DNA of 64,000 bases from Clostridiales bacterium (lineage in GTDB: Bacteria; Bacillota; Clostridia; Lachnospirales; Cellulosilyticaceae). The notes beneath the pieces were generated by a model. It saw nothing but the letters and a program-made list of their open reading frames with translations. It was not told the DNA's origin and did not search any database. The translations under genes were made by a program, and so were the position numbers. The stretch lies in NCBI GenBank assembly GCA_019418225.1, contig DYCF01000021.1, positions 11,679-75,678 of the forward strand, in the 5' to 3' direction. Shown here in pieces: positions 8,034 through 16,740 of this stretch. Each line of letters opens with the position of its first letter. Positions within the stretch are counted from its first letter, which is position 1.

Positions 8034-8579
8034 ATGAATGAATTATGGACGCTATTTTGGGCATTTCTACGTATCGGCACTTTTACCTTTGGTGGTGGTT
8101 ATGCAATGCTACCTATGCTTCAAAAAGAAGTAGTCGACACATATCACTGGACTACAGAAGAGGAGCTTATGGACTTTTACGCCATTGGACAATGTACACC
8201 TGGCGTCATTGCAGTCAATACAGCCACTTTCATCGGATACAAACAAAAGGGATTGATAGGTGGCATTACCGCCACACTAGGTGTAGTTTTCCCTTCTCTC
8301 GTTATCATTACTGTTATTGCTTCTGTTATTAGTAACTTTAGTAGCCTTGCATTTGTACAATCCGCCTTTGTAGGTATACGTATTGTTGTTGCAGCTCTAG
8401 TTATCAATGTAGTCATCAAAATGTTACGTACTAGCCTTAAAGATTGGATTGGTATCCTTATCTTTTTAGCAGTGCTCTTTATTGGTTTATTTATTGCGAT
8501 CTCACCTATTTATACAATTATAGGCGCTGCCATCATAGGTATACTTGTACAACAAATTGGAGGGTATAAAAACGTATGA
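8034..8579 (+). CDS. Chromate transporter, N-terminal-half type (short-chain CHR)
   Basis: 181 residues. The start at 8034 is preceded by AAAGGGG, which favours it over in-frame codons further upstream. The CHR signature GTFTFGGGYAMLPM and the QCTPGVIAVNTATF motif are both present, with about six membrane segments. Short-chain CHR proteins work as a pair of two half-length subunits, and the next gene overlaps by four bases (ATGA). The family is named for chromate efflux, but in strict anaerobes the real substrate is uncertain. Confidence 0.85.
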   Translation: MNELWTLFWAFLRIGTFTFGGGYAMLPMLQKEVVDTYHWTTEEELMDFYAIGQCTPGVIAVNTATFIGYKQKGLIGGITATLGVVFPSLVIITVIASVISNFSSLAFVQSAFVGIRIVVAALVINVVIKMLRTSLKDWIGILIFLAVLFIGLFIAISPIYTIIGAAIIGILVQQIGGYKNV

Positions 8580-9139
8580 TTTACCTTACTCTATTCTATG
8601 AATTTTTTAAAATCGGTCTGTTTTCTATAGGCGGTGGACTTGCCACTTTACCTTTTTTATATGATTTAATTGACCGCTATCATTGGTTTAGTTCTGATAT
8701 GCTTTTAGATATGATTGCAATCTCTCAATCTACTCCAGGTCCCATAGGTGTTAATATGTCTACTTATGCAGGATTCGTTACTGCTGGTATTCCCGGAAGT
8801 ATCATCGCCACCTTAGGCATTGTGACACCTTCTGTTATTATCATCATTATAATAGCTAAATTTCTTAGTAAATTTAATGAAAATAAATATGTAAAAAGTG
8901 CCTTTTATGGTCTTAGACCTGCTGTTACGGCCCTGATTGCACTAGCAGCTTATGAAGTCATTAAGGTAACGCTTCTTAATATCGATACTTTTACAGCTAC
9001 AGGTAATATACTTAAGCTCATTAACCTTAAAGCCACAATATTATTCTTTTTATTTTTAATAGCTATTCGTAAATTTAAAGTGCACCCCATTATATATATC
9101 ACTTTGGGGGCCTTCATTGGTATTATTTTTAGATTTTAG
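8576..9139 (+). CDS. Chromate transporter, second half subunit (short-chain CHR)
   Basis: 187 residues with the CHR motif FSIGGGLATLPFL near the N-terminus and SQSTPGPIGVNMSTYAG, plus about six membrane helices. Its ATG overlaps the previous stop codon, so the pair is translationally coupled and probably forms one heteromeric transporter. Confidence 0.85.
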   Translation: MIYLTLFYEFFKIGLFSIGGGLATLPFLYDLIDRYHWFSSDMLLDMIAISQSTPGPIGVNMSTYAGFVTAGIPGSIIATLGIVTPSVIIIIIIAKFLSKFNENKYVKSAFYGLRPAVTALIALAAYEVIKVTLLNIDTFTATGNILKLINLKATILFFLFLIAIRKFKVHPIIYITLGAFIGIIFRF

Positions 9140-9214
9140 ATACGCCTAGCACCTTGTTTTTTATCCCTAAGTGCTATATTCTAATTATGTTCTGTTTTGC
9201 AATATTCTTTCACT

Positions 9215-9252
9215 GAGTATGGTCAGCCTTTCTTTTAGACCATACTCTTTTT
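9215..9252 (+). terminator. Terminator of the chromate transporter operon
   Basis: GAGTATGGTC pairs with GACCATACTC, followed by TTTTTG. Confidence 0.8.
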
Positions 9253-9420
9253 GTTTTAAATATTGTTTATACCCTCATCTAACATCTATCCCGAATGCAT
9301 AACCATTCAACTCTTTGAATACTTATGTAAAATTACTGTTGAATTTTTATTCATGCTCATTTATAATAATCTATATTGAGTAGACATAAAATTTTATTAT
9401 AAAAGGGAGATTTGATAACT

Positions 9421-10800
9421 ATGCATAAGACTCGTAAAAAGACTGCACTGCTTAAATTCATCCTCCCATCCTTAATCGGTGTCTTTTTATTTATGACACC
9501 AATTTCTCAAGATGGGTCGATTACTATTCCAGTTGCAATATTTTCTAAAGGACTTCAAAATCTATTAGCACCTATTATGACAAGTGTACTCTTTGGGCTT
9601 GTACTTTTTTCAGCAGTAGGTACACTTATCACTAAATTATTTAAACCAAAATTTATTACAAATAATGATTTCTTATATGGCTTATTTAATCCTTCATGGC
9701 TTTGGGCTATTATTCGAATCTTAGCTTTTATTTTTGTAAGTATTATTTTAATCATGCAAAATTTAGATATAGCAATGCTTCCTAAGTTTTTATCACCTGT
9801 TATGAGCATGATTGCTTCTGGTGATACTGGAACAATGGTAATGAATGATTTATTACCTATACTTTTTTCTATCTTTTTCTTTGCAGGATTATTCTTACCA
9901 CTTCTTTTAAACTTCGGTTTATTAGAATTCATTGGTGCTTTACTGGTTAAAGTGATGAGACCCATTTTTAACTTACCAGGTCGTTCTGCTATTGACTGTA
10001 TTGCTTCTTGGTTAGGAGATGGAACAATTGGCGTACTCCTTACAAGCAAACAATATGAAGATGGATTTTATACAGAAAGAGAAGCCGTTGTCATTGGTAC
10101 AACATTCTCTCTTGTATCTATTACTTTCAGCCTTGTTGTTATTGATACAGTAGGCCTTAGTCACATGTTTATTCCATTCTACTTAACAGTAACATTTGCA
10201 AGCATTATAGCAGCCATTATTATGCCGAAGCTTCCACCTCTTTCTAGAAAGAAAGATGTTTTATTCGATGGCTCCGAGCCACCTAAGGAAGATTCTTCAC
10301 AAACTGCTAACTTTAAACAAGGTTTAGAAACAGCACTTGATAAAGCTGAAAACCAAAACTTGTTCCAATGTATTGTTGTAGATGGTATTAAGAATGTTAT
10401 TGATATGTGGCTTGCAGTAATCCCTGTTGTTATGGGGGTAGGCACCATCGCCTTAATACTTGCAACTTATACACCACTCTTTAAAATACTCGGCTTACCA
10501 CTTGTACCTGTTTTAAATTTACTTGGTATCCCTGAAGCAATGGCTGCTTCACAAACACTCATTGCAGGTTTTGCCGATATGTTACTGCCATCCATTATGG
10601 CTGCTAACATTGAAAGCGATATGACTAGATTTATTATTGCTAGCGTATCTGTTACACAACTTATTTATTTATCAGAAGTAGGCGCTCTTTTACTTGGTTC
10701 TAAAATTCCAGTAAAATTAAGCGAGTTATTTATCATCTTCTTAGAAAGAACGATAATTACATTACCAATTATCGCAATCATTGCGCACCTACTCTTTTAA
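9421..10800 (+). CDS. YjiH-like membrane protein with nucleoside-recognition (Gate) domain
   Basis: 459 residues and about ten membrane helices. Gate-domain stretches appear around GDGTIGVLLTSKQYEDGFYT and in the C-terminal AGFADMLLPSIMAA region. Homologues are called YjiH family or nucleoside-recognition proteins; transport of a small organic solute is likely, but the substrate is unknown. The ATG at 9421 is chosen with GGGAG about 11 bases ahead; a TTG at 9412 would be too close to that site. It is monocistronic, with its own terminator. Confidence 0.7.
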   Translation: MHKTRKKTALLKFILPSLIGVFLFMTPISQDGSITIPVAIFSKGLQNLLAPIMTSVLFGLVLFSAVGTLITKLFKPKFITNNDFLYGLFNPSWLWAIIRILAFIFVSIILIMQNLDIAMLPKFLSPVMSMIASGDTGTMVMNDLLPILFSIFFFAGLFLPLLLNFGLLEFIGALLVKVMRPIFNLPGRSAIDCIASWLGDGTIGVLLTSKQYEDGFYTEREAVVIGTTFSLVSITFSLVVIDTVGLSHMFIPFYLTVTFASIIAAIIMPKLPPLSRKKDVLFDGSEPPKEDSSQTANFKQGLETALDKAENQNLFQCIVVDGIKNVIDMWLAVIPVVMGVGTIALILATYTPLFKILGLPLVPVLNLLGIPEAMAASQTLIAGFADMLLPSIMAANIESDMTRFIIASVSVTQLIYLSEVGALLLGSKIPVKLSELFIIFLERTIITLPIIAIIAHLLF

Positions 10801-10805
10801 ATCTT

Positions 10806-10849
10806 AGCCAGGATGTTGCACGGGAGTGTGGCGCTCCTGGCTTTTTTTG
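10806..10849 (+). terminator. Terminator of the YjiH-like gene
   Basis: AGCCAGGA (10806-10813) pairs with TCCTGGCT (10835-10842), then a T-tract. Confidence 0.85.
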
Positions 10850-10861
10850 TAGGATGGGGCC

Positions 10862-10946
10862 GTGTGGATAAGTGGCATATATATTTTTCCTGTTCCCTCG
10901 CTACGCTCGAAGTCACGATAAAAATATATATGCCACTTATCCACAC
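10862..10946. repeat. Long hairpin A with paired DnaA-box 9-mers
   Basis: Perfect 27-bp inverted repeat (10862-10888 and 10920-10946) with a 31-nt loop. Each arm carries TTATCCACA, the consensus DnaA box: 10863-10871 on the minus strand and 10937-10945 on the plus strand, start to start 74 bp. The loop contains CTCGCTACGCTCGAAG. Confidence 0.85.
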
Positions 10947-11185
10947 TTGGTTTCTTAAAAGGCAAGTCGCTAGTAGCTTCGTCATATTCTTCTTTCGTAC
11001 TTGTACATATTTGGTCTCTCCCTTCTCGCTACGCTCGAAGTCGCGAGTAAAAGATATGTAGGACAATTCTACACTAGTCTTCTTAAAAGACCAGTCGCTG
11101 ACCCGTTTGGCATATCCTTTCTTCGTACCCTTATACTTTGGGCTCTGTCTTCTTGCTTTGCTCGAAGTGATGATGTATGGAGGGT
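10897..11185 (+). repeat. Degenerate 128-bp tandem repeat array
   Basis: Three diverged units are marked by CTCGCTACGCTCGAAG or its variant at 10897, 11025 and 11152, a period of 127-128 bp. Between these, TTCTTAAAAGxxAAGTCGCT-type stretches also recur. No intact coding sequence lies here; the short open frames are in repeats. Confidence 0.7.
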
Positions 11186-11189
11186 ATTT

Positions 11190-11365
11190 TGATATAATGG
11201 AGGCTGTGTTTAACTAAATGAATAAGTCATCTTATAAGCAAGAGTTTCAGTAGATATTATTTGATAAAAGAGATTTTTAGCATGCGTGTTATAGGAATGG
11301 GCATCCACTAAAACCAAAGAGGAGCTACTACAAAATCTTTCACAATTTTGCAGTAGCTCCTCTTT
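11190..11365 (+). ncRNA. Candidate small RNA gene (extended -10 promoter to hairpin)
   Basis: A perfect extended -10, TGaTATAAT (11190-11198), is followed about 120 bases later by a strong hairpin (11316-11365), with no credible reading frame between. If real, the transcript would be ~160 nt. No -35 box is evident, and I do not recognise the RNA. Low confidence, based only on the promoter-like and terminator-like ends. Confidence 0.3.
11316..11365. terminator. Long hairpin, probable terminator
   Basis: AAAGAGGAGCTACTACAAAAT pairs over 21 positions with one mismatch to the arm 11345-11365, with an 8-nt loop. The A and T flanks allow use in either direction. Confidence 0.65.
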
Positions 11366-11478
11366 ATTTGGAAGGAAAACTAATACTCTTAACCTATATC
11401 TACCTCTCACCTCCTACTTCAGCCCAAGCGTTTCTCTGAAGTTGGGCGAAAGTGTCCTCGCCGCTCTTAAGCTCGGCT

Positions 11479-11565
11479 GGTGTGGATAAGTGAAGTATGT
11501 AATTTTATCTCGGATTCGAGCGCAGCGAGTCCGAAGGAAAATTATATACTTCACTTATCCACACC
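11479..11565. repeat. Long hairpin B with paired DnaA-box 9-mers
   Basis: 28-bp inverted repeat (11479-11506 and 11538-11565) with one G-U-compatible difference and again a 31-nt loop. TTATCCACA occurs in both arms (11481-11489 minus, 11555-11563 plus), 74 bp apart as in hairpin A. The loop forms its own stem CGGATTCG/CGAGTCCG around a GCGCAG tip. Confidence 0.85.
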
Positions 11566-11574
11566 TCCCCCCAC

Positions 11575-11608
11575 AAAAAAGGCGGTGGCACTTTCGTACC
11601 ACCACCTC
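11575..11608 (-). terminator. Terminator of pyk
   Basis: On the minus strand AGGTGGTGG pairs with CCACCGCC (one G-U), followed by TTTTTT. Confidence 0.8.
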
Positions 11609-11619
11609 TATTTTATTTA

Positions 11620-13359
11620 TTAGTTGCTAGCTACAATTCCGCGTGCTGCGTCAACTGTTACAACTGAACCTGATTTAAGGATTTCTGTTGCATGATGTGC
11701 ACCGATGATTACTGGAATATCAAGTGCAAGACCAACGATTGCTGCATGTGAATTTAAGCCTTCGTTTTCTGTAATAATACCTGCTGCACTTCTAAGAAGT
11801 GGTAATAATTCATTTGAAGTTTGAGAAATTACAAGAATATCTCCTTCATTGAAGTTATCTAAAGCTTCTTGTGTGCTATTTGCTACGCAAAGGTTTCCGC
11901 AAGCTGTTTTTGTTCCAATTCCTGTACCAGAAATTAAAACATCGCCAATGATATCAACTTTGATCATGTTAGTTGTACCTGATACACCTACTGGTACACC
12001 ACTTGTGATAACAACTAATTCACCATTTGAAACCATACCTGATCTTTCTGCGCATTTTAATGCATCTGCAAATAAATCTTCTGAGTTGTCATGTTCAGCG
12101 ATGAAGATTGGTCTTACACCCCATACTAATGCCATATGACGGTATGTGTTTTCAGATGTTGTACATCCAAGAATTGGTGAAAGTGGTCTGAACTTAGAAA
12201 TCATTCTAGCTGTTCTACCTGATTTTGTTACTGTAACGATAGCTGCTGCATTTAAGTCATGTGCTGTTGTACATGTTGCATGAGAGATAGCTGTTGTTAC
12301 ATTTGTATGACCTTCGTTTGGTTTTAATTTGAAACGTTTTACATAGTCGATATCTGCTTCTGTTTTAAGTGCAATTTTTACCATTGTTTGAACAGATTCT
12401 ACTGGATATAAACCAGCTGCTGTTTCACCTGATAACATGATTGCACTTGTACCATCATAGATAGCGTTGGCAACGTCACTGATTTCAGCTCTTGTTGCAC
12501 GTGGGTTTTTCATCATTGAGTCTAACATTTGTGTTGCTGTAATAACTTGTTTACCAGCTGCAACTGTTTTCTTAATGATCATTTTTTGGATAGCTGGTAC
12601 TTCTTCTCCAGGAATCTCTACACCCATATCTCCACGAGCAACCATAATTCCATCAGATACACGGATGATTTCATCAATATTATCTACACCTTCACGGTTT
12701 TCGATTTTAGAGATGATATTGATTGTATGGCAGTTATGTTCTTCAAGAATTTTTCTAATTTCAAGAACGTCATCTGCACATCTTACGAAAGATGCAGCAA
12801 TGAAGTCATAACCAGTTTTAATACCGAAAATGATATCTGATCTATCTTTTTCGCTTAAGTAAGGCATTGAAAGGCGTGTTTGTGGTAAGTTAACACCTTT
12901 GTTGTTTGATAAGTTTCCGCTGTTAAGTACTTTACAAACAATATCAGTTTCATCTACAGAAATAACTGAAAGTTCAATAAGACCGTCATCAAGTAAGATT
13001 GGTGTTCCTACTTCAACGTCTTTAGGTAATTGTTTGTAAGTAATACTTACGATGTCTTGTGTTCCTTCAACATCTCTTGATGTAAGTGTGAATTGATCCC
13101 CTTTGTTAAGTGTGATTTTACCTTCTTTAAATTGGCAAACACGTACTTCTGGGCCTTTTGTGTCAAGTAAAGCTGCAATTGGTAAACCAAGTTCTTCTCT
13201 GAATTTTACGATTCTGTCAAAGTTTGCTTTGTGTGTTTCATGTGTTCCATGAGAGAAGTTGAATCTTGCTACATCCATCCCCTCTAACATTAATTGCTTT
13301 AAAATATTGTCATCTTGTGTTGATGGACCTAGTGTACATACAATTTTTGTTTTTCTCAT
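11620..13359 (-). CDS. pyk: Pyruvate kinase with C-terminal PEP-utilising-type domain
   Basis: Transfers phosphate from PEP to ADP at the end of glycolysis. 579 residues, the longer Gram-positive form. TKIVCTLGPS opens the barrel, followed by NFSHG, DTKGPEVR, the KIENREGVDNIDEI stretch and MVARGDMGVEIP. The extra C-terminal ~100 residues (ELLPLLRSAAGIITENEG, SHAAIVG) form the PEP-utiliser mobile-like domain seen in Bacillus Pyk. It is monocistronic, with an extended -10 promoter upstream and its own terminator. Confidence 0.96.
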   Translation of the reverse strand: MRKTKIVCTLGPSTQDDNILKQLMLEGMDVARFNFSHGTHETHKANFDRIVKFREELGLPIAALLDTKGPEVRVCQFKEGKITLNKGDQFTLTSRDVEGTQDIVSITYKQLPKDVEVGTPILLDDGLIELSVISVDETDIVCKVLNSGNLSNNKGVNLPQTRLSMPYLSEKDRSDIIFGIKTGYDFIAASFVRCADDVLEIRKILEEHNCHTINIISKIENREGVDNIDEIIRVSDGIMVARGDMGVEIPGEEVPAIQKMIIKKTVAAGKQVITATQMLDSMMKNPRATRAEISDVANAIYDGTSAIMLSGETAAGLYPVESVQTMVKIALKTEADIDYVKRFKLKPNEGHTNVTTAISHATCTTAHDLNAAAIVTVTKSGRTARMISKFRPLSPILGCTTSENTYRHMALVWGVRPIFIAEHDNSEDLFADALKCAERSGMVSNGELVVITSGVPVGVSGTTNMIKVDIIGDVLISGTGIGTKTACGNLCVANSTQEALDNFNEGDILVISQTSNELLPLLRSAAGIITENEGLNSHAAIVGLALDIPVIIGAHHATEILKSGSVVTVDAARGIVASN

Positions 13360-13427
13360 ATTAGTCTTTCTAGTCTCCTCTTTTCAGATTTTGCTTCGTA
13401 ATATGTTTTTGTCACATTTTCGTGCTT

Positions 13428-13436
13428 ATTATACCA
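13428..13436 (-). promoter_or_regulatory. Extended -10 promoter of pyk
   Basis: On the minus strand TGgTATAAT, about 70 bases ahead of the pyk start codon; no good -35 box is visible. The rest of the 300-bp gap holds the hairpin at 13592-13641 and otherwise AT-rich DNA. Confidence 0.45.
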
Positions 13437-13591
13437 TATCCTTCTCATAATTTACATAGCTTATGCAATATAAAATAGCTTCAAAAAATTAATGATTTAT
13501 TCTATATTTTTCAAATTCTTTCATTGTCATATATTCTCTGCCCTTATTTTAAGTACTTTCTAGGTAATTTATACTTCCATTCGACACCATA

Positions 13592-13641
13592 AAAAAGGTG
13601 CTGTCATCAAATCATTCATGATTTTATGACAGCACCTTTTA
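13592..13641 (-). terminator. Terminator of the ferritin-like gene
   Basis: AAAAGGTGCTGTCAT pairs with ATGACAGCACCTTTT across an 18-19-nt loop. The A-tract becomes a T-tract on the minus strand. Confidence 0.8.
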
Positions 13642-13659
13642 AATTTGTATTTATTTTTC

Positions 13660-14121
13660 TTAACTCATTAAAACAGATGTATAAATATAGTTATATAAAT
13701 TTGCATGTCTTAATTCATCCGTTAAAATATTAAAGACTTGATCTCTATAAGAATTATTAGGTAATCCTTCGATAATCACACGATAACGTTTCACAGCATC
13801 TAATTCACCCTTTAATGCTTTTGAAATACCGTCAATGAAGTTTTGTGGATACTCCACTTGCTCTTCTTCAGCTTCTGGCACGTCTTTACCTGTAAGTTGT
13901 TTATACATCATCTTAAATATTTGATTATGTCCTAATTCATCATTTTTAATGCTTTCTATAATCTGTGCAACTTCTAATTGCACTTCATAATTGATGATTT
14001 TAGGTATGTTTTGTATGAGCCAATCATAGAACATTGCATCTGACTTCTCATTTTCTACCGAAGCCGCAATCATATCAATAGATTGTTGCATCTGTTCCGC
14101 AGTAGGATAGCTTTGTCTCAT
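13660..14121 (-). CDS. Ferritin-like / rubrerythrin-like di-iron protein
   Basis: 153 residues, predicted as a four-helix bundle. Diiron ligands are visible as paired ExxH motifs, E62-H65 (DELGH) and E136-H139 (DELRH), with further Glu at about 23-25 and 106. There is no C-terminal rubredoxin domain. Members of this group are usually tied to oxidative stress or iron handling in anaerobes; the exact reaction here is unknown. It lies downstream of the dicarboxylate symporter gene on the same strand with a 59-bp gap, so cotranscription is possible. Confidence 0.7.
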   Translation of the reverse strand: MRQSYPTAEQMQQSIDMIAASVENEKSDAMFYDWLIQNIPKIINYEVQLEVAQIIESIKNDELGHNQIFKMMYKQLTGKDVPEAEEEQVEYPQNFIDGISKALKGELDAVKRYRVIIEGLPNNSYRDQVFNILTDELRHANLYNYIYTSVLMS

Positions 14122-14180
14122 AAGACGCCCTCCTCGACTTATTTATTACTACTATATTCAAGTTGGGCTGTCCATTATGT

Positions 14181-15386
14181 TTATTTACCTGCTTTTTCTT
14201 CTACGCTTGCTACAAATACACAAGCTGCAATATCACCTGATACATTAACAGATGTTGTAATCATATCTAAAATTCTATCAATCCCTGCAATAAGTGCAAT
14301 TGCTTCAATTGGAAGACCCACTGAAGAAAGTACCATTGTCATCATTACAATAACTGTTCCTGGAATAGCTGCCGCACCGATTGAAGCAAGTGATGCAGTA
14401 ATAACAATAATGAACATTTGTGAAATGCTTAAGTTAATACCATATATTTGAGCAATAAAAATCGCACATGAAGCTTGATAAATTGCTCCGCCGTCCATAT
14501 TGATAGTTGAACCTAAGTTAAGTACAAAGTTTGCAACTGTTTCTGAAACACCTAAAGACTCTTTTGCTGTCTTCATTGAAAGTGGTAATGTTGCCGCACT
14601 ACTTGCTGTTGTAAATGATAACATTTGTGCTGGCATAATCGCTTTAAAGAATTTAAATGGATTCATTTTCCCAAATCCTTTTACACTCACGCCATATACA
14701 ACAAGTTGAAGCATGGATGCAATAATAATAACAATAAGTAATTTAAACAATGATTTAAAGATTGATAAACCATTAGTTGCAACAACATCTGCAATAAGCG
14801 CTACAACTGCTATCGGTGCTACTTTCATAATCATTTCTACTATTTTATAAATAATATCCACGCATGAGTTATTAAAGTTTTTTACATTCTCAACCTTTTT
14901 ACCAAGTATAGTCATTGCAATCCCTACGAAGAATGCAAGTACTACAACTTGTAATGTATTGCCTTCAGCAAAGGCTTTAAATGGATTGCTAGGTACAATA
15001 TCCACTATCATTTTTGATAGGCTTGCTGTTTCATTCATTACGAAACCTTCTGTATTCATTGGTACGCCCGCTCCTGGCTGAACAATAAGTGCTACACTAA
15101 GCCCAATCACAGCTGCAATAACTGTAGTACATAAATAATAAATAATTGTTCTCTTTCCTAAGAATCCTAACTTATTCATATCACCTACATTAGTAATACT
15201 CATAATTAATGTACAAAAGATAAGTGGTACAATAACCATCTTCATTAGATTTAAGAAAATAGTTCCTACTGGTTCAATAATGTTTACAAGTAGAAAATCT
15301 AAATGAAATGCATTAATTGCAAGTCCTAAAATTACACCTAAAGCTAATCCAATAAAAATCTTAGTTGATAAATTTAACTTCTTCAT
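14181..15386 (-). CDS. Dicarboxylate/amino acid:cation symporter (DAACS, GltP/GltT type)
   Basis: 401 residues with the glutamate-transporter fold. The substrate-binding motif NLGSTINMDGGAIYQ, the serine-rich TTASSAATLP hairpin and the late IDRILDMITTSVNVSGD helix are present. It imports glutamate, aspartate or C4-dicarboxylates with Na+ or H+. A TTGAAA/TATAGT promoter-like pair with a 17-bp spacer lies upstream on the minus strand, and a small palindrome (15458-15475) lies just beyond it. Confidence 0.9.
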   Translation of the reverse strand: MKKLNLSTKIFIGLALGVILGLAINAFHLDFLLVNIIEPVGTIFLNLMKMVIVPLIFCTLIMSITNVGDMNKLGFLGKRTIIYYLCTTVIAAVIGLSVALIVQPGAGVPMNTEGFVMNETASLSKMIVDIVPSNPFKAFAEGNTLQVVVLAFFVGIAMTILGKKVENVKNFNNSCVDIIYKIVEMIMKVAPIAVVALIADVVATNGLSIFKSLFKLLIVIIIASMLQLVVYGVSVKGFGKMNPFKFFKAIMPAQMLSFTTASSAATLPLSMKTAKESLGVSETVANFVLNLGSTINMDGGAIYQASCAIFIAQIYGINLSISQMFIIVITASLASIGAAAIPGTVIVMMTMVLSSVGLPIEAIALIAGIDRILDMITTSVNVSGDIAACVFVASVEEKAGK

Positions 15387-15457
15387 AAATCATCTCCTCG
15401 TTGTTTTTTATAAACTATAAACGAACTTTAAACTTATTTCAAGTCAAATCGTCAACT

Positions 15458-15475
15458 TTGTATACAATTATACAA
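15458..15475. promoter_or_regulatory. Candidate operator ahead of the symporter gene
   Basis: TTGTATA-CAAT-TATACAA inverted repeat between the divergent symporter and ferredoxin genes. It resembles a GntR/FadR-style site, but no regulator is adjacent. Confidence 0.3.
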
Positions 15476-15601
15476 GTTTTTTGCCTTTCACTACTATTTT
15501 TCTCACTTTTTAATCCCAATCTCTTACATTTCTTATGATTTATGTATTTTTCATTTAAATATGTTTATACTACTATTATATTTGTTCAAAGGAGGATTAT
15601 T

Positions 15602-15790
15602 ATGAAAGCTCATGTAGATAAAGAAACTTGTATTGGTTGCGGTCTTTGTCCATCTATTTGTTCTGAAGTCTTTGAAATGGATGATGATGGCAAAGCTGTA
15701 GCAATTAATCCATCTGTACCAGAAGGCCATGAAGATGATGCGCAAGAAGCTGCTTCATCTTGTCCTGTAGAAGCCATCACTGTTGAATAA
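15602..15790 (+). CDS. Single-cluster [4Fe-4S] ferredoxin
   Basis: 62-residue acidic electron carrier. Cluster ligands are C10, C13 and C16 of CIGCGLC plus C54 in SCPVEA; the extra C20 may form a disulfide, as in other mono-cluster ferredoxins. The start is set by AAAGGAGG eight bases upstream. It is read divergently from the symporter and ends at a strong hairpin. Confidence 0.93.
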   Translation: MKAHVDKETCIGCGLCPSICSEVFEMDDDGKAVAINPSVPEGHEDDAQEAASSCPVEAITVE

Positions 15791-15822
15791 ATTGAACTTT
15801 AACTTTTTTAATGAATCCAAAT

Positions 15823-15867
15823 AAAGAAGCAATAAGAAACTAACATAGTTTCTTATTGCTTCTTTTA
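15823..15867. terminator. Bidirectional terminator
   Basis: Perfect 20-bp stem (15823-15842 and 15846-15865) with a 3-nt ACA loop, between the ferredoxin gene and the convergent DUF2225 gene. Confidence 0.8.
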
Positions 15868-15890
15868 GTTTTTACCCTATAAAACTTGTC

Positions 15891-16700
15891 CTAACTTTGT
15901 TTTTCTTTAGCTTTATCTCTTTCTTCACGAATAACTGATTTTAGATGAAGTGCCTTCGTCTTAAGTCTGAGTGTCACACCCCTGTCTAAAATAACGCAGC
16001 TAATCCATTGCAATGCCTTATCATATTCTTTAAAACGTCTATATAACTCTGCAATAATATAAGCTACTGTAAGCTCACCTAACTCAAAGATAGGGAACCG
16101 CTCTTTATTGTAGGCATTTAAGAAACCCGTAAGTGCATGATTTAAAAAAATCTTTTCATTTTCCTCATCCCCTAAGTCTCTATATAGCCAAGCGGTCTTC
16201 AAACAAATATATGCCTTTTCTCCATCCTTTGCCTTTTTAACAACAGCATTTAAAAGGACAAGCTTATACTTATATATTGCTTCTTGCGGTGTTAGAATAG
16301 TTGAAAAATGATGTGCCTTATAATTAGCACAAATCTGCTCTTTGATCCATCTCATCTGCATTGTCGAAAGGGTATTAAAATTTTTAGCAAGGGCTGAATA
16401 TCCACATTTTTCACATACAATAGGTTCATAAATGAGTGGATTTACAATATCATAAACCGGACGCAAATCCAAATCCACAGTCATTAAACGATTTTTTCCA
16501 GAACGAATTGTCTTTGCTTTAAACTGGTTATTACATACTGGACATACATAACTCTTATCATAGAGTATTTCTTCTACGGTACACTTATTAACGTGCTTTC
16601 CTTCATTCTTTTTTTCTTTCTCTTGGTGACTAGTAAAAATTTCTAGTTTCTCTAAATTACCAAAACCAAATGGCTTCAGCTCTTCAAAAATGTTCTTCAT
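15891..16700 (-). CDS. DUF2225 zinc-ribbon protein
   Basis: 269 residues from the ATG at 16698-16700, chosen because GGGGG lies eight to nine bases ahead; an in-frame ATG at 16733 lacks a site. Two Cys pairs (VCPVC near residue 53 and CEKCG near 90) form a zinc ribbon, and a TPR-like helical C-terminus follows. The function of DUF2225 proteins is unknown. It starts about 40 bp after the GH42 gene on the same strand, so it may be read as the tail of that operon by chance. Confidence 0.75.
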   Translation of the reverse strand: MKNIFEELKPFGFGNLEKLEIFTSHQEKEKKNEGKHVNKCTVEEILYDKSYVCPVCNNQFKAKTIRSGKNRLMTVDLDLRPVYDIVNPLIYEPIVCEKCGYSALAKNFNTLSTMQMRWIKEQICANYKAHHFSTILTPQEAIYKYKLVLLNAVVKKAKDGEKAYICLKTAWLYRDLGDEENEKIFLNHALTGFLNAYNKERFPIFELGELTVAYIIAELYRRFKEYDKALQWISCVILDRGVTLRLKTKALHLKSVIREERDKAKEKQS

Positions 16701-16740
16701 GGAATAGCCCCCTTTTCCCCTATAACAATACATCTCTACA

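Noticed and set aside
10813..11192. Short open frames on both strands with similar protein sequences
   Set aside because: Their similarity comes from the degenerate 128-bp tandem repeats and hairpin A; no ribosome site or domain is visible.
11210..11410. Minus-strand 66-residue frame
   Set aside because: It spans the terminator hairpin at 11316-11365 and has no family resemblance.
10862..11565. Replication origin because of four DnaA boxes
   Set aside because: No dnaA, dnaN, parAB or AT-rich unwinding array is adjacent, and the boxes are confined to hairpin arms; DnaA titration or chance remains possible.
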